Position numbers and translations under genes: made by a program
Notes under the pieces: generated by a model
Told to the model about the DNA's origin: nothing
Databases searched by the model: none
Seen by the model: only the letters and a program-made list of their open reading frames with translations
Source of the DNA: Henriciella sp.
GTDB lineage: Bacteria > Pseudomonadota > Alphaproteobacteria > Caulobacterales > Hyphomonadaceae
Assembly: GCF_029937755.1 (NCBI RefSeq)
Contig: NZ_JAPYPG010000002.1
Coordinates: forward strand, 163,648-227,647
DNA: 64,000 nucleotides
Direction of reading: 5' to 3'
Part shown: positions 33,254 to 44,967 of the stretch, in pieces
Numbering within the stretch: the stretch's first letter is position 1
Layout of the letters: the number at the start of each line of letters is the position of its first letter

Positions 33254-34290
33254 TCCGAGACATTGAGCAGCTTGCCAGCCTCAACAGCCGATATGGGATG
33301 AGAGAAAGCAAAACCCTGCGCGTAATGGAAGCCTAGCGTGCGCAGAAGGCCAATCTGTTCCAGTTTTTCGATACCTTCCGCCGTCGCGCTCATCTTCAAG
33401 CGGGATGCCAGTAGCGTCATCGTCTCGAGGATTACGCGGACCTTTTCGGAGTCGATCTGCCGCGTGAGTTCGGGATCGATTTTCAAGCCGTCTGCCGGCA
33501 AGGCAGCCAGCCAGGAAAAGGACGAATGGCCTGAACCGAAGTCATCGAGAATGACGCCCGCCCCTGCTTTTTTGAGGGCTTCGGCCACACGAATGGCTTC
33601 CTGCCCGTCCCTGAGGGCCGCCTGTTCCGTAAGCTCGATACGCAACTGACCGGGTTCAAAGCCGTGACCTGAGATCAGCGCCTCTATAAGGCCGGGCAGA
33701 TCTTCCCGCGCAAGGTCACGACCAGTCAGATTGACGTTGACGAACAGGCCCGTGTGTCCGGCCTTTTGCCACGATCCCAGTGCTTCACTGGCACGGATGA
33801 GCATGTTTGGCGCAAGAGCGTCATCGGCCAGACCGACATCACCCGACTGATGCCCTGGAGGCGCTCCGCCCCATCGAGCGAGGGCCTCAAAGCCTGCAAT
33901 CCGTCCGCTTGAGAGTGAGACGATCGGCTGGAATGCCGCATCAAGTCCGGGGCCTGGGGCGAGGATATGCGAGTACGCTTCCGAAAGGTCATCCTGCAGG
34001 AGGTCTCCCGAAGCGGCCCCCTTGGCATCGAAATGCCCGACAAGATGAACGGCCCCGCCTTTGGACAGGCCAATCGCGCATGCGACATCACGCTTTGCAC
34101 CATTGGAAAAGTCCAGCGCGCGCTCCAGCCGGCTACGACTGAAACCATCAAGGATCACCCCGAGCGCATTCAGCGTCCAGGTCCCACCGAGATCATCGAG
34201 CGCGGCATGTTTGTCGGGTTCAATCCGGAGACGCTTCATCTCCGGATCCCACCACCAATGACCAACCGTTGCCGCTGACTCTATCTGCAT
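33250..34290 (-). CDS. Cyclic-di-GMP phosphodiesterase, EAL domain with PAS-like N-terminus
   Basis: 346 residues. Residues 1-95 resemble a PAS fold (VGHWWWDPEMKRLRI ... CAIGLSKGGAVHLVGHFDA). The EAL domain (about 115-340) keeps the residues needed for activity: Glu135 in GFEALARW, NVNLTGRDL, ELTE, LDDFGSGHSS, LKID, AEGIE and YAQGF. It should hydrolyse cyclic-di-GMP. No GGDEF domain and no membrane segment are present, so it is a cytosolic sensor-type enzyme. The PAS call is weaker than the EAL call. Confidence 0.9.
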   Translation of the reverse strand: MQIESAATVGHWWWDPEMKRLRIEPDKHAALDDLGGTWTLNALGVILDGFSRSRLERALDFSNGAKRDVACAIGLSKGGAVHLVGHFDAKGAASGDLLQDDLSEAYSHILAPGPGLDAAFQPIVSLSSGRIAGFEALARWGGAPPGHQSGDVGLADDALAPNMLIRASEALGSWQKAGHTGLFVNVNLTGRDLAREDLPGLIEALISGHGFEPGQLRIELTEQAALRDGQEAIRVAEALKKAGAGVILDDFGSGHSSFSWLAALPADGLKIDPELTRQIDSEKVRVILETMTLLASRLKMSATAEGIEKLEQIGLLRTLGFHYAQGFAFSHPISAVEAGKLLNVSD

Positions 34291-34331
34291 GGGGAAGAGT
34301 CTAGACGGTTCAGACCCAGCTGACGAGAGCG

Positions 34332-35714
34332 CTAGGCTCTCTGGCGGGCGCGTATGTAGTCGCGCACTGCAGAAACATCATTGGCGACATGCTCGAAGAC
34401 TTCGTCGCGCGCCGCCACGCCTTGAACACGAAGCGGGAGATCCGGGCGTATGCCCGTCGCTTTTTCCACAGTTTCCGGGAATTTGGCCGCGTGCGCCGTA
34501 GCCAGGACAACCGTCACGGCATCGCTCTCGGGCAAAGCTCGAGCAACTGATGTTCCGACCGCAGTATGCGGGCAAATAAGCCAGCCGGTTTCACCGTACA
34601 CCCGCTTCATTTCAGCCAGCGTATCGGAATTGGAGACACTGCGAGCACTAAGCCCTGTGCAGGAGAGCGGCCCCTTGACCCGATCCGGTAACGGCACATC
34701 TCCACTCTGCGCGAATTGCTCATAGAGTTGGCGGACGAGATCTGCATCACGGCCCGACGCTTCGAAGAGAAGACGCTCGAAGTTGCTTGGTATGGAGATG
34801 TCCATGGCTGGGCTTGGCGTTGCCACGGCACTTGCCCGGCTCATTTTCCCATCCTGCAGCAAGACCCGCAGTGCATCATTTTCATTCACGGCACAGATGG
34901 CCTCAAACCCGGCGAGCCCGCCGCAACAGGCGGCGACATAGCCAGCAAGCGCATCGCCCATATTCCCGCTGGGAACCACAAAGCGAAGCGGCCGATCAGT
35001 CCCTAGTGCAGCCTGAGCCGTCGCATAGTAGACGGCCTGGGCAGCAATGCGCGCCCAGTTGATAGAGTTAACCCCGGAGAGACCGGAGCGCGCAACAAAG
35101 TCCCTATCGGCAAAGAGTGACTTCACGATCGCCTGGCACGCATCGAAATCCTCATCGATGGCAAGGTTGTGGACATTACCTGCCCCCGTTGTCGTCATGA
35201 ACAGCCGCTGCACGGGCGAGATGCGCTCGTGCGGATGCAGGATGAAGAGGTCGACATTGGTCGCGCCGGCAAAGGCCGCCGCTGCGGCACCTCCAGTATC
35301 CCCGGACGTCGCGCAAGTGACACTCATCCGCTCTCCGCGTTGGGATAGCGCTTGATCGAAGAGTTCCGCAATCAGCTGCATCGCGATGTCCTTGAAGGCG
35401 AGCGTCGGCCCGTGGTGCAACTCCATCAGGAACGCGTCCGGACCCCACTGCACGAGCGGGGCAACGGACTGGTGAGCAAAAGACTTGTAGGCGCGCACAC
35501 AGATACGCTGCAGCGTCTCTCCGTCGATCTCCTCTTCCGCGAAAGCGCCGATTACGCGCGCTGCGACATCGACATAGCGTTCATGCGGCCCAGCTGGCGC
35601 GATCTTCGGCCAGGTCTCCGGCACATAGAGACCGCCATCAGGCGCGAGCCCTGACAGGCAAGCGTCGAGAAAGCCGACCGGACTGGCCTGACCGCGCGTC
35701 GAAATGAATTTCAT
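34332..35714 (-). CDS. thrC: Threonine synthase
   Basis: PLP enzyme that converts O-phosphohomoserine to threonine. 460 residues, the long proteobacterial form. MKFISTRGQASPVGFLDACLSGLAPDGGLYVP is conserved only in part and opens the protein; PLP lysine Lys108 is in LAFKDIAMQ; SVTCATSGDTGGAA and VPSGNMGDA bind the cofactor phosphate. It starts four bases after the surf1 stop, at the end of the cytochrome oxidase gene run, an order common in alphaproteobacteria. The start ATG at 35714 is chosen over an upstream one inside surf1. Confidence 0.96.
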   Translation of the reverse strand: MKFISTRGQASPVGFLDACLSGLAPDGGLYVPETWPKIAPAGPHERYVDVAARVIGAFAEEEIDGETLQRICVRAYKSFAHQSVAPLVQWGPDAFLMELHHGPTLAFKDIAMQLIAELFDQALSQRGERMSVTCATSGDTGGAAAAAFAGATNVDLFILHPHERISPVQRLFMTTTGAGNVHNLAIDEDFDACQAIVKSLFADRDFVARSGLSGVNSINWARIAAQAVYYATAQAALGTDRPLRFVVPSGNMGDALAGYVAACCGGLAGFEAICAVNENDALRVLLQDGKMSRASAVATPSPAMDISIPSNFERLLFEASGRDADLVRQLYEQFAQSGDVPLPDRVKGPLSCTGLSARSVSNSDTLAEMKRVYGETGWLICPHTAVGTSVARALPESDAVTVVLATAHAAKFPETVEKATGIRPDLPLRVQGVAARDEVFEHVANDVSAVRDYIRARQRA

Positions 35715-35718
35715 GGAC

Positions 35719-36411
35719 CTACCTCTTGAAGCGCAACCGTCCTCTGGAATGATGGAAGGCGAGGTACACGCCAATAAGCGCGAGGGCCAGCCCCCACCAG
35801 GTCAGCGCATACCCAAAATGGCGCTCGGGCGGCAACGGATCTCGAACCACAGGAGTAGCGTAAGGGTTCTCGGTCTGGCGTGAGCGCGTGAGGTCAGAGG
35901 CAAGCCGGATTGTTACGGTGTCTGGCTCAACAACCTGGGGCGCAGACTGCGGATCGTAGCCGAGATTGGTGAGCATGGCTGCACCGTCAAATTGGTACCA
36001 GATATTTTGTTCTGGCTGGTTCGTGCCGCCAAATCCCTGTTTACTGGCCTTGCGTACAAAGACATTGGCAGTCAGCTCTGCATCAGTCGCTTCCGAAACT
36101 GGCATTGGAACAGGTTCTGTGCCCGATGTGGCATCCCAGAGCATGAGAACGACGTCGCCCTGATTATTGATACGCCCCGGTACATATCGGCGCCAAACGG
36201 CTTCGCCATCGATTATGCCATAGACCTGCTGCGCCATTCCTGAATTGTCGGTGGCCGGCGCAACCTGGACCAGCTTGAAGAGCGTCTCTTCTATAGGATC
36301 GCTGTCTAGCTTTTCGCTATAGCGGCCGTACTGCCAGTTGCCGAGATAAATCAAAATGCCAAGGCTCAAGAGCGTCAGGACGCTCAGAAGCGGCATAGGC
36401 CGGAACTTCAT
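35719..36411 (-). CDS. SURF1 family cytochrome oxidase assembly protein
   Basis: 230 residues with the SURF1 layout: one membrane helix at the start (PLLSVLTLLSLGILIYLGNWQ), a periplasmic middle domain and a second helix near the C-terminus (YALTWWGLALALIGVYLAF). The LGNWQYGR motif is the family mark. Helps insert heme a into subunit I. Its ATG overlaps the stop of the DUF983 gene by four bases. Next comes thrC. Confidence 0.9.
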   Translation of the reverse strand: MKFRPMPLLSVLTLLSLGILIYLGNWQYGRYSEKLDSDPIEETLFKLVQVAPATDNSGMAQQVYGIIDGEAVWRRYVPGRINNQGDVVLMLWDATSGTEPVPMPVSEATDAELTANVFVRKASKQGFGGTNQPEQNIWYQFDGAAMLTNLGYDPQSAPQVVEPDTVTIRLASDLTRSRQTENPYATPVVRDPLPPERHFGYALTWWGLALALIGVYLAFHHSRGRLRFKR

Positions 36412-36788
36412 TGCCCTTCCTCGTCCTTGTCAGACCACTGCGCTTCTTCCGCGTGATTCTTCCATTGGAGCGCGAACATCAACGACTTGAAAGGCCGCAG
36501 AAGGATAAGGGCAAGCACGATAATGACCGGCGTCCAGAGGATCAGATGAACCCAGAATGGCGGCTGGAACACAGCCTGCACAAGCAGCACAGGTGGCATG
36601 ATCAGGATGCCAAGCAGGAACATGACGAAAAAGGCCGGCCCATCACCGGAGTCAGCCTTTGAAAAGTCAGCCCCGCATGCCGTGCAATATGGGGCCAGAC
36701 CGAGATAGGACTTGAAAACCGGTCCTTCCCCGCAGGCCGGGCAGCGACAGCGCAACCCGGCCGTTATGGGAGAGACGTCGCGCGCCAC
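36408..36788 (-). CDS. DUF983 membrane protein
   Basis: 126 residues. A zinc-ribbon-like start with two CxxC pairs (CPACGEG and YCTACGAD) is followed by two membrane helices (FFVMFLLGILIMPPVLL and VHLILWTPVIIVLALILL). DUF983 proteins are usual members of alphaproteobacterial cox loci between subunit III and surf1, exactly as here, but their role is unknown; metal handling during oxidase assembly is a reasonable inference. Coupled to surf1 by a four-base overlap. Confidence 0.88.
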   Translation of the reverse strand: MARDVSPITAGLRCRCPACGEGPVFKSYLGLAPYCTACGADFSKADSGDGPAFFVMFLLGILIMPPVLLVQAVFQPPFWVHLILWTPVIIVLALILLRPFKSLMFALQWKNHAEEAQWSDKDEEGQ

Positions 36789-36794
36789 CTCGGA

Positions 36795-37667
36795 TCAGTG
36801 ACCCATGACGATGTACGGGATCACGTAGACGAAAGCGAACAGGAACAGCCACACAACATCCACGAAGTGCCAGTACCAAGCAGCGAATTCAAAGCCGAGA
36901 TGCTTTTTCGCCGACATGCCGCCCGACATCAGGCGGATCAGGCAGACGGTCAGGAAAATCGTGCCGATGACGACGTGGGCGCCATGGAAGCCAGTCGCCA
37001 TGAAGAAGGCCGAGCCATAAAGCGTGCCATCATAGCTGAAGCCCGCATGGGTATATTCCAGTACCTGAAGGCCGGTGAATGAAATGCCGAGAATGATCGT
37101 GATGGCGAGCATCAGGATCGCAGTCTTGCGGTTATCATGCTGCAGCGCGTGGTGAGCAGCTGTGACTGTCGTGCCCGATAGCAAAAGAACCAGCGTGTTC
37201 ATCAGCGGCAGGTGGAACGGGTCGAAAACTTCGACACCGGCTGGCGGCCATTCGGCAAAGCGGCTAAGAGCTTCCTGATAAAGCGGGTTCGTCGCATCGA
37301 AGGTGGCACCAGTGCGAACGCCATGGAAGATAGCGAATTCGAAGAAGCTCCAGAACCAGGCGACGAAGAACATGACCTCAGACGCGATGAAGAGAATCAT
37401 CCCATAGCGAAGGCCGATAGACACGACTGGTGTATGATCGCCGGCGCGGCCCTCCTTGATGACTTCGCGCCACCAGCCAAACATCACATAGATGATGGAT
37501 ACAAAACCGAGTGCCAGAAGCCACCAGGTCCCTTCAGGCATGCCGAACAGGCCCTTCATGTAGGTCACGGCGCCCAGCGCCAGTACGATCATGCTCATCG
37601 AGCCCAGCAGCGGCCAGGGCGACGGGTTCACAAGGTGGTAATCGTGTTTAACTTCATCATGAGCCAT
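36795..37667 (-). CDS. ctaE: Cytochrome c oxidase subunit III
   Basis: 290-residue integral subunit of the aa3-type oxidase in the inner membrane, with seven predicted helices. The opening HDYHLVNPSPWPLLGS is conserved, as are FIASEVMFFVAWFWSFF, HHALQHDN and FFMATGFHGAHVVIGT, and the end AAWYWHFVDVVWLFLF. Lies 6 bases before the DUF983 gene and after ctaG, in the usual cluster order. Start at MAHDEVK; nine more upstream codons are open. Confidence 0.96.
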   Translation of the reverse strand: MAHDEVKHDYHLVNPSPWPLLGSMSMIVLALGAVTYMKGLFGMPEGTWWLLALGFVSIIYVMFGWWREVIKEGRAGDHTPVVSIGLRYGMILFIASEVMFFVAWFWSFFEFAIFHGVRTGATFDATNPLYQEALSRFAEWPPAGVEVFDPFHLPLMNTLVLLLSGTTVTAAHHALQHDNRKTAILMLAITIILGISFTGLQVLEYTHAGFSYDGTLYGSAFFMATGFHGAHVVIGTIFLTVCLIRLMSGGMSAKKHLGFEFAAWYWHFVDVVWLFLFAFVYVIPYIVMGH

Positions 37668-37739
37668 GGGCCGGCATCCCTCGAATAGTCCCAATAATCT
37701 GGCGCCTTTTAGCCTGCGCCGCTTTAGAGTCGCAACACC

Positions 37740-38288
37740 TCAGTTGAGTGCAGCCGAATTCGCCGCACCTTCGAAACTGTCGGTTTCGTAGAAAGTGTAA
37801 GAGAGCGTGATGGTGCGGACATCATTCATATTGCTCTCCCTGTCCATATCCGGCCCGATGAAAAACACGACCGGAAGCTTCTTCGTTGCCCCAGCTTTGA
37901 CAATCCGCTCTGTGAAGCAGAAACATTCCAGCTTGTTGAAGTAGAGGCCCGCCTTGTGTGGCGTCACATTGTAGGAGGCCATCAGGCTGACATCCTTCGA
38001 TGAAGTGTTCGTCACCTCATAGAACGCAAGCCCGTGTTCTCCGAGGCTGACATCCATGCTGGTCTGCAATGGGCGGAATCGTACCGGCGCATCAATCACG
38101 TTGGCGTCGAAGCGCACGGTAATATCGCGGTCGAGGATGTCCTCAGGGGCGGCCTCAGCTATCTGCGTAGTGCCGCCAAAGCCTGTGACACGGCAGAAAG
38201 TGTCATAAAGAGGCTTCGAAGCGAAGGCGAGGCCAAGCATACCCAGGCAGACGGCTCCAAAGCCGAGAGCGAGCGTACGGTTGTTCAT
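37740..38288 (-). CDS. ctaG: Cytochrome c oxidase assembly protein CtaG/Cox11
   Basis: Delivers copper to the CuB site of subunit I. 182 residues: one N-terminal membrane helix, then a periplasmic immunoglobulin-like domain. The copper-binding motif is ECFCFTE. FASKPLYDTFCRVTGFGGT after the helix is highly typical. Coupled to the small CoxF-like gene upstream by a four-base overlap. A 72-base gap precedes ctaE. Confidence 0.95.
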   Translation of the reverse strand: MNNRTLALGFGAVCLGMLGLAFASKPLYDTFCRVTGFGGTTQIAEAAPEDILDRDITVRFDANVIDAPVRFRPLQTSMDVSLGEHGLAFYEVTNTSSKDVSLMASYNVTPHKAGLYFNKLECFCFTERIVKAGATKKLPVVFFIGPDMDRESNMNDVRTITLSYTFYETDSFEGAANSAALN

Positions 38289-38554
38289 TGCTCATCTCCT
38301 TCGCTGTTCACCTTATCCTCATCGCCGGCAGGAAGGTCAGGCATCGGCGGGCTGCTGCTTTCCGGATCATTACGCCAATAAAAGCCGCCATCAGGACCAA
38401 GATCGGAGTCGCCAAGTCGAATGACTGTCGTAAGCGCCACCAGAATAACAAATGCAAATAGCGCGAGCGCCAGCCAAACGTTACGCTTCTTGCGAGCCCG
38501 CCGGGCTTCAGGGCTCAACGGTTCGGGCTGAGGGGGTGAGTTATTATCGCTCAT
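38285..38554 (-). CDS. Small CoxF-like single-helix membrane protein
   Basis: 89 residues: a charged N-terminus (LSPEARRARKKRNVWLALA), one membrane helix (about 27-45), and an acidic periplasmic tail. Alphaproteobacterial cox clusters often have a short gene of this shape, coxF, between ctaB and ctaG. The assignment relies on position and layout more than on sequence. It overlaps ctaB and ctaG by four bases each, so its synthesis is locked to theirs. The Pro/Asp/Glu-rich tail is longer than I expect for CoxF. Confidence 0.7.
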   Translation of the reverse strand: MSDNNSPPQPEPLSPEARRARKKRNVWLALALFAFVILVALTTVIRLGDSDLGPDGGFYWRNDPESSSPPMPDLPAGDEDKVNSEGDEQ

Positions 38555-39519
38555 GCGACACCCGGAATAGCGACGTAAGCCCCAAAGCCATGCTCAGCGA
38601 TGAGCGCCGCAAACATAATGAAGAGGTAAAGGATCGAAAACCCGAATAGGCCTTTTGCTCGTTTCAGGCTCGCTGATGAAGCGCCCTCGTCCCCTGCATC
38701 ACTGCGCCAGACCTGAAAGGCTAGCGCAAGGAAGATGGCCCCAAGCAATGCGGCAACTGTGCCATAGACGATCCCGCCAAGCCCTGTCAGCACAGGCAGA
38801 GCGCCGAGCGGCGCCAGAAAGATTGTGTAGGCAAGGATCTGGTTACGGGTCGCCGCTGCGCCATGGGTTACGGGCAGCATGGGCACGCCCGCTTTCTTGT
38901 ATTCCTTGTGGGCCAAGAGCGAGAGCGCCCAGAAATGTGGGGGTGTCCAGAAAAAGATGATCGCGAAGAGAAGCCAGGCGTCTAGCGGAGCCGTACCTGT
39001 CACCGCCGCCCAGCCAATAACCGGAGGAAATGCTCCAGCAGCCCCGCCGACCACGATGTTCTGGGGCGTGCGGCGTTTCAGGAGCATCGTGTAGAACCAG
39101 CCATAGTACGCGATCGACAAGGCTAACAGGCCGGCAGCCAAGGCGTTCGACGCAAGCCACATCAGAAGAACAGAGACGCCCGACATGATGAGCCCCATCG
39201 CCAGAGCCTCGTCACGCGGAACCGCGCCTGACGGGATCGGGCGGGTCGATGTACGCTTCATCACCGCGTCGATATCAGCATCGTACCACATGTTAATCGC
39301 GCCTGCGGCACCGGAGCCAAGCGCTACGGCCAGGGTCGCAATCGCTGCCATCACGGGATTTATGGAAACACCGCTGACGCTCTGGGCCGCCACGAGTCCT
39401 GCAAGGGCGGTGAACACCACGAGCATCATGATGCGCGGCTTCATGAGCTGCACATAGTCGCCAGCGGTCGCTGGTCGCGGCTGCGTGTCAATCAGGTTGG
39501 ATGCGTCAGTCGAAGACAT
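38551..39519 (-). CDS. ctaB: Heme o synthase (protoheme IX farnesyltransferase)
   Basis: Adds a farnesyl chain to heme b to give heme o, precursor of heme a. 322 residues, about nine membrane helices of the UbiA superfamily. The two Asp motifs are NMWYDADIDAVMKRTSTRP and a second acidic stretch near YKKAGVPMLPV. LMKPRIMMLVVFTALAGL opens the first helix. Start MSSTDAS has an agga site. A strong hairpin (39547-39577) lies between ctaD and this gene and may reduce its expression relative to ctaD. Confidence 0.95.
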   Translation of the reverse strand: MSSTDASNLIDTQPRPATAGDYVQLMKPRIMMLVVFTALAGLVAAQSVSGVSINPVMAAIATLAVALGSGAAGAINMWYDADIDAVMKRTSTRPIPSGAVPRDEALAMGLIMSGVSVLLMWLASNALAAGLLALSIAYYGWFYTMLLKRRTPQNIVVGGAAGAFPPVIGWAAVTGTAPLDAWLLFAIIFFWTPPHFWALSLLAHKEYKKAGVPMLPVTHGAAATRNQILAYTIFLAPLGALPVLTGLGGIVYGTVAALLGAIFLALAFQVWRSDAGDEGASSASLKRAKGLFGFSILYLFIMFAALIAEHGFGAYVAIPGVA

Positions 39520-39546
39520 GTTCTTTCCTGTCATCTTGAGCAGAAA

Positions 39547-39577
39547 CGGCCCTCTGCGTCTTCTGCGCAAAGGGCCG
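39547..39577 (-). terminator. Hairpin between ctaD and ctaB, possible partial terminator
   Basis: Twelve-base arms cggccctctgcg (39547-39558) and cgcaaagggccg (39566-39577) pair with one mismatch round a seven-base loop. On the minus strand it is followed by TTTCTG. It lies 28 bases from the ctaB start and could lower read-through from ctaCD into the assembly genes, or protect the ctaCD mRNA 3' end. Confidence 0.5.
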
Positions 39578-39606
39578 CCCCCGAAATACTCGCCGTTCAG
39601 CGTCCC

Positions 39607-42260
<2,654 letters not shown>

Positions 42261-42418
42261 GGACCCGACTCCCTAAGTAACAGATGAGGCTTGCCATAAC
42301 TACACTCTTGCAAGGCGTCCACCCAAGCCCTCAGTGTTTTCAAATTTGTCGCAGCCAATTCGCCCGGTACCGCGAAACGCGCTATATTACCTCCACATTG
42401 ATTGCTGGAGAAAACAGA

Positions 42419-42967
42419 ATGCACCGCATATCCATACTCGGCGCTGTCGTGGCAATTGCAGGCGCCAGCGCATCCGCACAGGTTTTTGTCGTTGGCGGCG
42501 GCCTGGCCAAGGACTGCTACGAATACGCTCGGAGCGGCAACTACTCATTTCGAACAGCAGACGAATCCTGCACTCGCGCCATTCAGGAAGAAACCATGAC
42601 CCGCCCCAATCGCGCCGCGACTTATGTGAATCGGGGCGTCATCCGGATGCGCGAGGGCGACTATGAAGATGCGCTAGACGATTACGCCAAGGCGATTGAG
42701 ATGAAACCGGACCTTGGCGCGGCGTTTCTCAACAAGGGCGCCGCCCATATCTATCTCAAGGATTTCGAGACCGCCCTGCCCGCGCTCAACCGCGCGATCG
42801 AACTGGGCTCAGAAGACATTTTTGCGGCCTATTACAATCGCGCGATCGCCCGGGAAAATACCGGTGATGTGACGGGAGCCTATCAAGACTTCCAGAGAGC
42901 CTTGGAACTGAACCCCGGTTGGGAGCTTGCCGAGCGCCAACTGAACCGGTTCACGGTCAAGCAGTAG
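42419..42967 (+). CDS. Secreted TPR repeat protein
   Basis: 182 residues: a signal peptide ending ASASA-QV (about residue 20), then three TPR units from about residue 65 (RAATYVNRGVIRMREGDYEDA, KPDLGAAFLNKGAAHI, AAYYNRAIARENTGDV). Cys pairs at CYEYARSG and ESCTRAI could form a disulfide. A tggag site precedes the ATG; the open frame begins 45 codons earlier without features. Probably a periplasmic scaffold; partner unknown. Divergent from ctaC. Confidence 0.85.
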   Translation: MHRISILGAVVAIAGASASAQVFVVGGGLAKDCYEYARSGNYSFRTADESCTRAIQEETMTRPNRAATYVNRGVIRMREGDYEDALDDYAKAIEMKPDLGAAFLNKGAAHIYLKDFETALPALNRAIELGSEDIFAAYYNRAIARENTGDVTGAYQDFQRALELNPGWELAERQLNRFTVKQ

Positions 42968-43022
42968 TGTCACAGCGCCTTGTGCCTTGCACCGCTGCGC
43001 ATGAGGTCCCATTCTCAGTTTC

Positions 43023-44426
43023 ATGCTTGAGAACGAACTTCCCTTTGACCGTCAGGAAGCCACCAGCATCCTGGCGGAAGCCTGCAACGGCGCCGACGAC
43101 GGCGACATCTATGTTCAGCGTTCGCGCTCCGAACAGTTCCTTTTTGACGATGGACGGCTGAAATCCGCCGCTTACGACACCAGCCAAGGCTTCGGCCTGC
43201 GAGTGATTGCTGGCGAAACGAGCGGCAACGCACATGCCGGCGAGCTTTCCATTGATGCGATCAGGCGTGCGGCAACGACAGCAGCGGCGGCCAAGCGCGG
43301 ATATCAAGGATCGCTTGATCTGAGCCCACAACCCATCAATCGCCGACTATACGCACCGATTGATCCAACAGAAGCACCAGGGTTCGGCGTAAAAACCGAG
43401 CTGATGGGGGAAATCGACGCTTGGGTGCGGGCCAGGGATCCGCGCGTCGTCCAAGTCTCCGTGTCCCTTGCTGGCAACCGCGAGGAAATCGACGTGTTGC
43501 GTCCGGCTGGCGACACGTTTCACGACGTGCGTCCGCTCGTGCGTCTGAATGTTTCAGTGACACTCGAGAAAGATGGACGGCGCGAATCGGCGAGCGCTGG
43601 CGCTGGGGGTCGGGCTTCCTATGATGAGTGGATAGCGCCAGAGCGTTGGAAGAAGCTCGCCGAACGCGCCATTCGCAAGGCAGAAATCAATCTCGAATCG
43701 ATTCCCGCTCCGGCCGGAGAAATGGAAGTCGTACTCGGTCCGGGCTGGCCGGCTGTCCTCCTCCACGAAGCCGTCGGTCACGGCTTGGAAGGTGACTTCA
43801 ACCGCAAACAGACCTCGGTCTATGCTGGGCGAATCGGCGAGCAGGTCGCAGCCAAGGGCGTGACCGTTATTGATGATGGCTCGATTGATGCCCGCCGCGG
43901 CTCGCTCTCATTCGATGACGAGGGCACCCCGACCCAGCGCACGGTTCTGATCGAAGACGGCATCCTCAAAGGCTACATGCAGGATCGCCAGAACGCCCGT
44001 CTGATGGGTATGGCCCCCACAGGGAATGGTCGGCGCGAATCGTATGACGCCGGCATCATGCCCCGGATGACAAACACTGTGATGCTTGGCGGAAAAGATG
44101 ATCCCGAAGAGATCGTCAAATCCATGAAACGCGGCATCTGGGCGGTCGATTTCGGCGGCGGTCAAGTCGACATCACCTCTGGCAATTTCGTCTTCCAGTG
44201 CACGGAGGCCTATCTTGTCGAGGACGGCAAGGTGATCGCGCCGGTCAAGAACGCGACCTTGATTGGTCACGGCCCGACAGCCCTCAACAAGGTTTCCATG
44301 ATTGGCAATGACTTCGCCATGGATGACGGTATTGGCACATGTGGCAAGGCGGGGCAGTCCGTCCCGGTCGGTGTCGGGCAGCCCACGCTGAAGGTCGATT
44401 CCCTGACCGTTGGTGGCGCCGGGTAA
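43023..44426 (+). CDS. tldD: TldD metalloprotease subunit
   Basis: Catalytic half of the TldD/TldE(PmbA) zinc protease that degrades unfolded peptides and matures modified peptides. 467 residues. The zinc motif is HEAVGHGLEGDF (His248, Glu249, His252) and the C-terminal Cys ligand region is near FVFQCTEAYLVEDGK. The partner pmbA is in this window at 56.6-58.0 kb, not adjacent. No precursor peptide gene is visible nearby, so a housekeeping role is more likely than a dedicated RiPP role. Confidence 0.96.
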   Translation: MLENELPFDRQEATSILAEACNGADDGDIYVQRSRSEQFLFDDGRLKSAAYDTSQGFGLRVIAGETSGNAHAGELSIDAIRRAATTAAAAKRGYQGSLDLSPQPINRRLYAPIDPTEAPGFGVKTELMGEIDAWVRARDPRVVQVSVSLAGNREEIDVLRPAGDTFHDVRPLVRLNVSVTLEKDGRRESASAGAGGRASYDEWIAPERWKKLAERAIRKAEINLESIPAPAGEMEVVLGPGWPAVLLHEAVGHGLEGDFNRKQTSVYAGRIGEQVAAKGVTVIDDGSIDARRGSLSFDDEGTPTQRTVLIEDGILKGYMQDRQNARLMGMAPTGNGRRESYDAGIMPRMTNTVMLGGKDDPEEIVKSMKRGIWAVDFGGGQVDITSGNFVFQCTEAYLVEDGKVIAPVKNATLIGHGPTALNKVSMIGNDFAMDDGIGTCGKAGQSVPVGVGQPTLKVDSLTVGGAG

Positions 44427-44514
44427 CGATGCACAGGTATCGATGCAGGGCATCTGAAGCATCACACGAATTGGCTGTGCTGGGGAAACGGCTGGCTGTG
44501 CTATGTAGTACCGG

Positions 44515-44934
44515 ATGAAACGTCAGATCATATGTGCTCTGGTGGGCTCGTTGGCTCTGCTTTGCACAACGCCAGCTTCTGCTCAGGGACTGCCACAGGA
44601 AATGCCAGTCTCGAAGGCTGACCTGATGGTCCGCCGAACCGGTGGCCTTCTCATCGATGTACGCACGCCCGAGGAATGGAAACAGACCGGCGTTCCGGTC
44701 ACCGCTCACACCGTGTCCGTCGATGATAGCGACTTCATATATCAGGTCGACAGGATCACAGGCGGGGACAAGAGCCAGCGCATTGCTCTGATCTGCCGGA
44801 CAGGCGACCTCTCTGGGCAAGCCCGCGAGCGACTAATCAAAGCGGGATATCAGAATGTCACGATCGTAGCGGGCGGCGTCTCTGGACCGAATGGCTGGAT
44901 TGATGCTGACCTGCCTGTGCGACCCTATCGATGA
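44515..44934 (+). CDS. Secreted rhodanese-domain protein
   Basis: 139 residues with a signal peptide (ALVGSLALLCTTPASAQ) and a single rhodanese domain: LLIDVRTPEEWKQTGVP, then the active-site loop CRTGDLSGQAR with Cys94, and a closing VAGGVSGPNGWIDADLPV. Active cysteine is intact, so sulfur transfer or redox activity in the periplasm is plausible. Same strand as tldD, 88 bases after it. The natural substrate is unknown. Confidence 0.88.
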   Translation: MKRQIICALVGSLALLCTTPASAQGLPQEMPVSKADLMVRRTGGLLIDVRTPEEWKQTGVPVTAHTVSVDDSDFIYQVDRITGGDKSQRIALICRTGDLSGQARERLIKAGYQNVTIVAGGVSGPNGWIDADLPVRPYR

Positions 44935-44967
44935 AGACGGGGATTCATCGCTGGAAGCCACTCGCCG

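Noticed and set aside
42383-42388. A -10-like tatatt before the TPR gene
   Set aside because: No convincing -35 box at proper spacing was found, so it is not listed as a promoter.
43023-44426. TldD as part of a peptide natural-product (RiPP) cluster
   Set aside because: No small precursor gene or modifying enzyme lies nearby, and pmbA is present elsewhere in the window, which fits a housekeeping protease.
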